Shown here piece after piece: positions 55,972 through 64,000 of a stretch of DNA of 64,000 nucleotides (position 1 is its first letter; every line of letters begins with the position of its first letter). Source of the DNA: Peribolospora baueri. Lineage: Eukaryota > Basidiomycota > Peribolosporomycetes > Peribolosporales > Peribolosporaceae. The notes below the pieces were generated by a model, which ran no database searches, had not been told where the DNA came from, and saw nothing but the letters and a program-made list of their open reading frames with translations. The DNA is taken from assembly GCA_029717555.1 (NCBI GenBank), contig JAMDHS010000018.1, forward strand, positions 219,988 to 283,987, given 5' to 3'. Both the position numbers and the translations under genes were made by a program.

Positions 55972-58144
55972 ATGTCATTACCCATTCTCTCGCCGCTTCT
56001 GGCGAGGCGAGCGCTGCTGAGCTGCTCGAATTCTTCTTTCGGTGCTTGCTCCCACTCCGTTGGCCGGGCATGTTGCGCAGCTATCGCAGCCCCGAGAACG
56101 AGGATGTACACTTCCGCTACGGGGTCTGCTCTCGCTGATGGTCGCGCGCCGCCAAGGCTCGAGGATATGATCAGGGATGCTATCAGGGTGCGCCTTTCTC
56201 TCCTGTACCACTGTCCGTTTCCGTGATAGCTATTTACCGATGTACCTCCTTGGCCTGACATAATCCCCAGGTAGGCGGCCCCATGCCCATAGCGACGTAC
56301 ATGCGTTACTGTCTCACGCACCCGCTAGGAGGCTACTACATGGGTCGAGACGTCTTCGGACGCGAGGGAGACTTTATCACCAGCCCGGAGATTAGCCAGG
56401 TGTTTGGAGAGCTCGTTGCCGTCTGGTTTATGACCAGGTGGTCTGCCGCGGGCAGGCCCGGGTGCACGAGGATCGTGGAGCTTGGTCCGGGGAGGGGGAC
56501 GTTGATGGAGGATATATTGAGGGTGGGTGGTGGGCCTCAGAGTGAACGGATGCGCACGAACCCGCACTGAATTTTTTGATTCTTCCCCAGACTCTCTCCA
56601 CCTTCCCAAAAATGGCAGAAACTCTTAAAACGATCGACTTAGTCGAAGCCTCTCCAGCCTTGCGAAAGATGCAAGAGGCAAGGCTGGAGGCTTGGAGGAG
56701 TGCCAAAGGCAAGGAACAGGGAGGAGGGCAACAGGTGGAGTTCCGATGGTGGAACAGTGTCGATGAGGTGCCTATCGGTGAGTGGAAGGAGCAAAGAGGC
56801 GGCGTCTTGATTTCTCGGCATCAAGCGCTCATTGCAGACCTTCCCGGCCCGGCTTCTTCAAAGAACCGCGGACCTACACAATGCTAGTCGCACATGAGTT
56901 TTTCGACGCGCTGCCTATCCACATATTCGAAGTATGTATGCCCTTCTCAGGGCCCATCCGTCCTTTCTAAAGCGCAGCTCATTTTCTTCGCGTCCCTGAA
57001 CCGAGCTGACGTGCACGCCGTTTCATCTCCAGCGAACGCCAGACGGCTTCCGAGAAGTATTGGTCGACGCTCCAAGCGGCGGCGCAGCGTCGGGATTGAC
57101 GGCGGCGCAACGATCGTAAGTCGTTGCCGAGCGTCTGTCTGCCTTTATCCCCCTTGCGAGATCGCGAAAGTTTACGAGTCTGTACCGTGTCCATCCGTAT
57201 CCATTAGCACCATCATCAAACCGTCCGGCCCATCCTCACCCTCGGCACCACCGTCCCATCCTCCTCCACCTCTTCGCCTAGTCCTCTCCCCAACCACCTC
57301 CCCCACCGCTCTCCTCCTAGCTCAGAACCAGCCCCGTTTCTCAGGGATCCCTCCGGGAGGACGGGTGGAGGTATCTCCCGAGAGTTGGGCTGCGGCGAGG
57401 AGGGTTGCGGAGTTGGTTTGTGGGCGAGAGGGGAGGAAGAGTGGGATGGAGGGCGAGGGGGACAGGTTGGAGGATAAAACGGGGGGAGAGGAGGCACCGG
57501 TGGGAGGAGCAGCTTTGGTAGTGGACTATGGAGAACGTCGAGCGTTTGGGAACTCGTTCAGGGTAAGCATTTCGGTTGTCATGTCGTAGCGTACCGTCTG
57601 TATTCGACCGCTGGCACTGGTCTGACCGATTGGCTGTCCGGTCACGGGCGCCTTCTCTCTCCCCCTCCTTCCCGCATCCTATCACGACATGGCATGGGAT
57701 CACGAAAGGCGTTCAAGCAGCACGAGATCGTCGACCCGCTGCAAGCGCCTGGCACGGCAGACTTGACGGCCAACGTGGACTTTTCGTACCTCCGAGACGC
57801 CATCGAGCCGATCTGTGAGTCCGACAAGGGATCCGAAGCCGTCCGAGCGTGGGCCGAGCGTCTTCAGTAACTCAATTGATTCGATTCTACCGATGCTTGT
57901 TATGCCAGCCCAAACGCACGGGCCGCTCCCCCAATCCGACTTCCTCATCTCCCTGGGCCTGCAGTTCCGGCTGCAAGCGTTGCTGGACAAAGCGTCAACG
58001 AAGGAGCGGAGGGCGGCGATCGCTAGTGGTGCGAAGAGGCTCGTGGAGAGGAGCGGGATGGGAGGGCAATACAAGGTCTTGGGGGTGACGGCTGGGAAGA
58101 GGGTGGGCGAGGAAGGAACCGGGGTGTATCCGTTTGAGAATTAG
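55972..58144 (+). CDS. NDUFAF7: NDUFAF7/MidA, mitochondrial protein arginine methyltransferase for complex I
   Basis: Eight exons: 55972-56187, 56271-56522, 56591-56777, 56864-56931, 57033-57115, 57208-57562, 57709-57814, 57909-58144; 500 aa. The N-terminus is rich in Arg, Ser and Ala and low in acidic residues, fitting a mitochondrial presequence. Family blocks follow: [35 protein letters not shown], the SAM-binding [70 protein letters not shown] then [10 protein letters not shown], and [18 protein letters not shown]. The enzyme dimethylates an arginine of the 49-kDa complex I subunit (NDUFS2) early in assembly, so this organism should have complex I. A ~70-residue low-complexity insert lies in exon 6. 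The exon 4 acceptor (CAAAG before AACCGCGG) is the weakest join. Confidence 0.9.
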
Positions 58145-58509
58145 ATGGGCGTCCCGTGGTTCTGTCGTCTGGATGGGGATGGGGGATGAGGATGGCACAA
58201 AGGTGCTGCGGCGCATATGCAAGTCTTGCGTGATCTGACGGATGGTTCGGAGATGTGGATGGATCGGACCGGCGAAGGGAGCAGACACTCGGTCTGGAGG
58301 ATCGTGAGGAGAGAAGGAAAAGAGAGGGAAGGGTAGAGAGGAAGTCGAGAGAGCAAAGACAGGCAAGGAGGATGTGTATGGTTGACTGAGAATGGCGCAG
58401 ATGGTCGCTGGCAGAGTCGAAATCGAGTCTGGGACAGATAATCCATCGTCGTCGCCTACTCCGAACCTCTTCCGGGGCCGGCCGAGCGACGACGACGACG
58501 ACGACGACA

Positions 58510-58542
<33 letters not shown>

Positions 58543-58778
58543 GTGATTATGATTAGATATCCCGCTTCTATCAACGGAAGGCGATGAGAAAAATCTTTGC
58601 CGAAGCCAGGTCGACGACGAGAGCGTCCGTCACAGGGCGAGGACGAGTCAAAGTCCCGCCATTGCCGTCTCCACCACCATCATCTCTTCCACCTCCACTA
58701 CCATCATCACCTTTTCCTCTTCCACCACCACCACCACGACCACCTCTTCCTCCCTCCTCCTAGCCTCTTCGGTGAACA
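58145..58778. other. Intergenic region, NDUFAF7 to MET5, with microsatellites
   Basis: 634 bp between tandem plus-strand genes. It holds the NDUFAF7 3' end and the MET5 promoter. An ACG repeat (58487-58508) runs directly into a TGA/GAT repeat (58510-58541), and CCACCAT-type repeats fill ~58670-58760 just before the MET5 start. Open frames across these repeats are artefacts of the triplets. Confidence 0.6.
58487..58542. repeat. Compound trinucleotide microsatellite (ACG)n(ATG)n
   Basis: Seven or so ACG units are followed by about ten ATG units, 235-290 bp upstream of the MET5 start codon. Such tracts often vary in length between strains. Confidence 0.9.
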
Positions 58779-61700
58779 ATGTCCTCCTCGCCCGGCGCCG
58801 CCGTCGCCCGCGTCGCGAGCATCTCCTCCGACTCCCTCCTCTCTGTCCTCCCTCCCTCTCCCTCCTCTCGGTCCCCCTTCGCGCCCGCCCTTCCTCCGGC
58901 CGACGACAAGGACAAGGACGGCGCCCATGTAGAAACCATCGCCCACAACGCTGACATCGGCGAGGCGCTCGGCAGGCACGTCGTCGCCGCACGATTGTCG
59001 CGCCGAGTCGTCAGTGGACGACGCATCGGCACCAGCCTTGTCTCCCTCCTCACCCTCTCCTCCGCCGTTGCGCTCACCAAGCTCGTCCCCCGCCTCCACG
59101 GCCTCGCCAACTCTCCCATCGTCGCTCACGTCGCCACCAGCGCCGACCACTCCGACGTCCTCGCCCTTCGCTCCTCCGGCTGGATCCTCCTCCACTCCTC
59201 CACCGCCCAGCAGGCTTACGACCACGCCATCGTCGCCGCCAAGCTCGCAATCTCCGCCGGAAAGGCCGTCCTCCACTTTTTCGACCTCGACCACACCGAG
59301 GCCGGCGACCGAGCAGTCGTGGAGAGGAGCGAGGACGAGCTGAGGTCGTTCTTCGGCCAGCAGCCCCTCCAGCTTGCTCACTTTGCCAACGGCAACGGCA
59401 ACGGCGCCCACTCGGCCGCGACGCCCACCGCGAGCACCCTCTCCTCTTCAGGCTCGGGCGCAAGCCAGGCTTCGACCGACGACACGGCCGAGACGGTAGA
59501 GGATGTGAGCGCCACGCTCGACGCCGCTTTCGCCGCTGTTTCCACCTTCCTCGGCCGCACCGTCGCCCCTTTCACCTTCACAGGCGCCCAAGACGCTCGG
59601 GACGTGGTTGTCGTCCTTGGCTCCGACGCTCCTGCGCTGTCCGCCTACTCGGCTAGAGCCCAGCAAGACGCCCGTTTTGCTACACTCGTCGTCCACCTCG
59701 TCCGGCCCTCCTTCCCCGCTCGCCTCGTCGCCGCCCTGCCCCCCATCGTCGAGCGGATCGCCGTGCTGGAGCAGAGTGCTAAGCGCACCACTCGCCTCGG
59801 CCCCCTCTTCGTCGACGTCTTCGCGGCATTCCAGCAGAGCTCCGAGCGACGCATTCCCCACCTCGTCAATGGTGTCCTCGGCGCCGTCACGGCCCACAAC
59901 GTAGCCCACGTCGCGGACGTCATCGCGGAGGCGCTGAAGTCGGCCAAGGCTCCTCACGGCTTCGTCGCCGGAGACGTCCGGCCGTCGGCCGTCGAGGGCG
60001 CGAGCGGCAAGGTGCAGATCCCCAAGCACGAGGCGGGGTACACGAAGATGCTCGACAAGATCTTCGGCTCCCGACTTCAGCTCGTCAACTCTCCCGACGA
60101 GGAGGCCGCGCCCGCCCACCGGAGCCCCGAGTTCGCCTTCGGTCAGGTGCTCGCCCAATTGCAGAAGAGGGACGCGCTCGTGGACGCCGTGCGCCGCGCT
60201 CTCGCCTCTGGCCAAGTTCAGGGAGAGCTCCACGCCGCGCTCAGCGAGTGGCTCCTCGTTCGCGACGATGCGGACAAGAGCGCTCAAGTCGCCGAAAAGG
60301 TCCGCTCCCTCCTGCAGACCGCCGAGGGGGCGCAACTGGGCGAGGTCAAGGCGCTGGAGAGCCACCTGGCTCACAAATCGCGCTGGATCGTGGGCTCGGA
60401 CGCGTGGTCGTACGACGTCGGCTTTTCGGGCTTGCACCATGTCATCGCGTCGGGCAAGAACGTTAACGTGCTCGTCATCGACTCTTTGCCCTACACCGCC
60501 CGCGACGCCGCCGACCCTTCGAAGCGCAAGAAGGACGTGGGCTTGTACGCGATGAACCACGGAGACGTCTACGTCGCTAGCACGGCCGTCTACTCGGACT
60601 ACACTCAGGTCCTCCACGCGCTCATCGAGGCGGACAAGTACGATGGCCCGTCCGTCGTGCTCGCCTACGTGCCCTACCGTGTCGAGGACGCTCCCGCGCT
60701 CGAGGTGCTCAAGGAGACCAAGCTCGCCGTCGACTCTGGCTACTGGCCTCTATACAGGTGGGACCCGTCGGCGGACAAGGCGGGCCGGGAGCCGTTCCAG
60801 CTGGACAGCCAGCGGATCAAGAACGAGCTCAAGGAGTTCCTCGACCGACAGAATTACCTCACCCAGCTCGTCAACGCCCGTCCCGAGCTCAGTGCCACGC
60901 TCGCCCAGAGCGAGGGGACGAGCCTGAAAGAGGTACAGAAACGCAAGGCCAGGGAGGCTTATGAGAAGATGATCGGCGCCATGGATGGTCCTCCGCTTCT
61001 CGTCCTCTACGCCTCGGACGGAGGCAACGCGGAGAAGAGGGCCAAGAAGCTGGCCGACCGGGCGAAGCGTCGGGGTTTGGCGACGAGGTGTCTCGTCATG
61101 GACGACTTCCCTCTCGAGGACCTGCCGTCGGAGAGCCACGTGGCGTTTGTCACCTCGACCGCCGGACAGGGCGAGCCTCCGCAGAACGGGCGCGAGGCGT
61201 TCAAGGCTCTCATGAAGGGCAGCTCGGCTCCCAAGCTGGAGGGCGTCAAGTTCACCGTGTTCGCCATGGGCGATTCGCACTACTGGCCCCGACCCGAGGA
61301 CGCTCACTACTACAACAAGCCTGGAAAGGACCTCGACGCGCGGCTGGAGGCGCTCGGCGGCGAGCGCATGGCTGATCTCGGTCTCGGAGACGATCAGGAC
61401 GCAGACGGCCCTGAGACGGGTTACAAGCCCTGGGAGGCGAAGCTGTGGAAGGCGATGGGCGTGGACAGCGTGGAGGTGACGGAGAAGGAGCCCGAGGCGA
61501 TCACGAACGAGCACATGAAGATTGCGAGCAACTACCTCCGTGGGACGATCAAGGAGGGCCTCGAGGACACGACGACCGGACGCATCGCCGAGTCCGACAC
61601 GCAGCTCACCAAGTTCCACGGCACGTACATGCAGGACGACCGGGACGTGCGGGAGGAGCGCAAGAATGCCGGCCTGGAGCCCGCTTACGCGTTCATGATC

Positions 61701-63484
61701 CGGTGCAGGCTGCCCGGCGGCGTGTGCACGCCGGAGCAGTGGCTGAGGATGGACGAGATTGCGGACAAGCACGGGAACCACACGTTCAAGCTCACCACGC
61801 GGCAGACGTTCCAGTTCCACGGCGTCGTCAAGAGCCACCTCAAGTCGGCGATGCAGGACATTAACAAGTCGCTCATCGACACCATCGCGGCCTGCGGCGA
61901 CGTCAACCGCAACGTCATGTGCAGCGCCAACCCGACGCTGTCGCCATTGCACGCCGATGTGCAACAGCTGGCAAAGGCGCTCAGCGAGCACCTCCGGCCC
62001 AACTTGGCGGCGTACCACGAGATCTGGCTCGACAAGAAGATGGTGTTTGGAGAAGCGGTCAAGGAGGTGGAGCCCCTGTACGGCCCGGCATACCTGCCTC
62101 GCAAGCACAAGGTGGCGCTTGCCATCCCGCCGGTGAACGACGTGGACGTGTTCGCCCACGACCAGGGCTACATCGCCATCGTTGATCCCTCGACGGGCCG
62201 CCTGGACGGCTTCAACGTCTCAATCGGAGGCGGCATGGGCGTGACGCATTCGATGAAGAAGACCTACCCTCGCCTCGGCACGGTGATCGGCTTTGTCAAG
62301 ACGGAGCAGGTGCTCGACGTTGCGGAGAAGATCATGCTCGTCCAGCGCGACTTTGGCGACCGCAAAGACCGCAAGCAGGCGCGACTCAAGTACACCGTCG
62401 ACCGCCTGGGCGTGGAAAACTACGTGGCCGAGGTGGAGCGTCGGCTCGGGTACAAGCTGGAGCCGGCGAGAGAGTTCAAGTTTGAGCGCAACGTGGACAA
62501 GTTTGGCTGGGAACAGGGCCACGACGGCAACTGGCACTTTACCATGTTCATCGAGAATGGGCGCGTGGCGGACGAGCCGGAGGTGCAGTACAAGAGCGGC
62601 ATGCGCGAGGTGGCCAAGCGACACAAGGGCACTATCCGTCTGACGGCCAACCAGCACCTCATCCTCTCCGACGTGCGCCCCGAGGACTTGGACGAGATGA
62701 AGGCCGTCCTCAAGGAGCACGGGTTGGACAGCGTCAGCCAGAGCAAGCTCCGTCACGCGTCATCCGCTTGCGTCGCCTTCCCCACGTGCGGCCTCGCCAT
62801 GGCCGAGTCGGAAAGGTACCTGCCTCAGCTGGTCACCAAGGTGGAGAAGCTGATGGAGGAGGTTGGCGTCGACGAGGAGATTGTGATGCGTATGACTGGA
62901 TGGTGAGTGGCCGGTGCCATGTTCTGCGTGGTCGTTCGTCGTTTCTCATTTCTTCTGTCCCTCGCCGTCCGTCTGCAGCCCGAACGGCTGCGCGCGACCT
63001 TGGCTGGGTGAAATCGCTTTTGTCGGCAAAGGTGAGCGTCTTCCCTTTCCGGACGGGGAGCCAAGCAAGGAGGGTGGAGGGCTGACGAGGTGTTTCGTCG
63101 ATTCGGCAAACTTAGCTCCCGGTCAGTATCTCATGCTCCTCGGCGGAGGATACGCCGGCGAGAGGCTCAACAAGATCTACAAGGAGAACGTGAACGAGCA
63201 GCAGATCGTGAGTCGCGCGGTTTCGAATCGACAGAGAGAGCCACGTACTGTGATCGAAATCGCTGGCTGACCCGTCCATCTCCGTCCGCCCGCCCGCCCG
63301 GGATGGATACGATATCCAGCTGGAAACCCTCCGACCGATCCTCAAGTCGTACGCCCTGGACCGTCTGCCAGGCGAGCACTTTGGCGACTTTGTGGTCCGC
63401 AAGGGTATCATCAAGGCCACCACGCACGGCACCAACTTTTACGACCACATGGCCCCGGGCGACGCCGTGCAGACGGCGGCGTGA
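58779..63484 (+). CDS. MET5: MET5/ECM17, sulfite reductase (NADPH) beta subunit
   Basis: Four exons: 58779-62902, 62979-63031, 63116-63207, 63320-63484; 1,477 aa (yeast Met5 is of similar size). Residues ~537-560 match the pyruvate:ferredoxin-oxidoreductase-like module ([19 protein letters not shown]). Residues ~732-880 are a flavodoxin domain ([50 protein letters not shown]). From ~910 the sulfite reductase hemoprotein follows: [65 protein letters not shown]. The siroheme/[4Fe-4S] cysteines are Cys1331, Cys1337 and, after the first intron, Cys1375 and Cys1379 (C-x5-C and C-x3-C). It reduces sulfite to sulfide for methionine and cysteine synthesis with the MET10 flavoprotein. Codon use is strongly biased to G/C at third positions, consistent with high expression. 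Confidence 0.96.
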
Positions 63485-64000
63485 TGATGCGGTTCCCCCC
63501 ACTCTGTTTTCTCTCTCTTGTCTATATAAACGCACACACATATATAGATCCTCTCCTCTCATTTGTCTTTCATTTTCATCTTCCGCGCCTCGCCTTCCTG
63601 CCAGCACCCGCCTTTATTGCCTCGGAACACGAACGAAGATCAGTGTCAGAAACACAAAGGCCGAGCGAGAGCCGCTCGGTCGGTCGGTCACTCGGTCGGT
63701 CGCCCGTCTGGCGGCGGTGGCAGTGTCGAAGAAGATCGTCGATTCGAAGAAGGAAGAAAGCAGGAAGGAAGGCAGGAATGAAGGACGGAATGAATGAAAA
63801 GAAGGAAGGAAGGAAAGAAAGAAGGAAGGAAGGAAAGAAAGAAGGAAAGAAAGAAGGAAAGAAAGAAGGAAGGAAGGATCGGCCACCACTTTGCCCCTTC
63901 TCCGTCGGGCCCGGCTTCCGTCCACGGTCTGCTGAGTCTGTCGATTTCAATTCTCATTCCTCTCGGATGCCTTACAGCTACTCGAACCCGTTCCGACCCT
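63485..64000. other. Downstream of MET5; purine-rich repeats at window end
   Basis: This is the MET5 3' region, with TATATAAACGCACACACATATATAG near 63522-63548. It is followed by a GGAA/GAAAGAAAG tract at ~63760-63876, a long homopurine stretch on the plus strand. No coding sequence is supported up to the window edge. Confidence 0.5.

Noticed and set aside
58000-58574. Minus-strand frame with poly-Ile/Val from the GAT/ACG repeat
   Set aside because: The hydrophobic run is a translation of trinucleotide repeats in intergenic DNA.
60750-62159. 469-codon open frame on the minus strand inside MET5, and others at 59448-60617 and 58707-59411
   Set aside because: They are antisense shadows of the G/C-biased MET5 codons; compositions are Val/Leu/Arg/His-heavy with no family motifs, while the plus strand encodes a clear enzyme.

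Overview
This is a gene-dense nuclear segment of a basidiomycete fungus. It is GC-rich. Most genes carry many short introns (about 60-200 nt) with GTGAGT-like donors and YAG or AAG acceptors, and several have microexons of 12-30 nt. Gene content fits a non-Saccharomycotina fungus with mitochondrial complex I (NDUFAF7), a basidiomycete-style MET5/ECM17 sulfite reductase, a Byr4/Bfa1 septation regulator, COQ11, and a WRAP53-family WD40 protein lost or strongly diverged in budding yeast. The intron style and pyrimidine-rich leaders suggest Pucciniomycotina (Microbotryomycetes-like), but that placement is inference. Exon joins below were made by hand: every listed join keeps the reading frame and uses GT-AG, except one apparent GC-AG intron in CWH43.

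Layout. 1.4-6.0 kb (+): DENN-domain Rab GEF. 6.6-8.6 kb (-): tubulin-tyrosine-ligase-like protein. 9.0-10.0 kb (-): small Cys-rich membrane protein, perhaps BRI3-like. 10.8-12.9 kb: decayed PIF/Harbinger-type DNA transposon with a large inverted duplication. 13.2-14.7 kb (+): COQ11. 15.1-19.6 kb (-): RDH54/RAD54B, 20 exons. 20.9-23.3 kb (+): cytochrome P450. 23.6-26.3 kb (+): WRAP53/TCAB1-like. 27.1-31.0 kb (-): Bfa1/Byr4. 32.0-36.9 kb (-): CWH43, 18 exons. 37.4-39.0 kb (-): RAB18. 39.6-40.8 kb (+): HIT-family hydrolase. 41.1-44.3 kb (-): GAA1. 44.6-45.3 kb (+): probable decayed reading frame. 45.8-48.9 kb (-): 1,017-aa serine-rich protein of unknown function. 50.6-52.4 kb (+): NCS6/CTU1. 52.9-55.6 kb (-): MSC7-type aldehyde dehydrogenase. 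56.0-58.1 kb (+): NDUFAF7. 58.8-63.5 kb (+): MET5 sulfite reductase beta subunit.

Functional threads. Two enzymes of GPI-anchor biology lie 4 kb apart on the same strand: GAA1 (transamidase, attaches the anchor) and CWH43 (anchor lipid remodelling), with a RAB18-type GTPase between them. The DENN protein (Rab activator), RAB18 and Bfa1/Byr4 (GAP scaffold for a septation GTPase) are all small-GTPase regulators. COQ11 and NDUFAF7 serve the mitochondrial respiratory chain. Most other neighbours look like ordinary housekeeping genes.

I did not find a clearly new multi-gene system. The most unusual structures are the inverted duplication inside the Harbinger remnant, the 40-base poly-C tract downstream of the DENN gene, the density of microexons (including one that encodes the Walker A GLG of RDH54), a possible GC-AG intron in CWH43, the WRAP53-family protein, and a frame-broken coding remnant next to GAA1.
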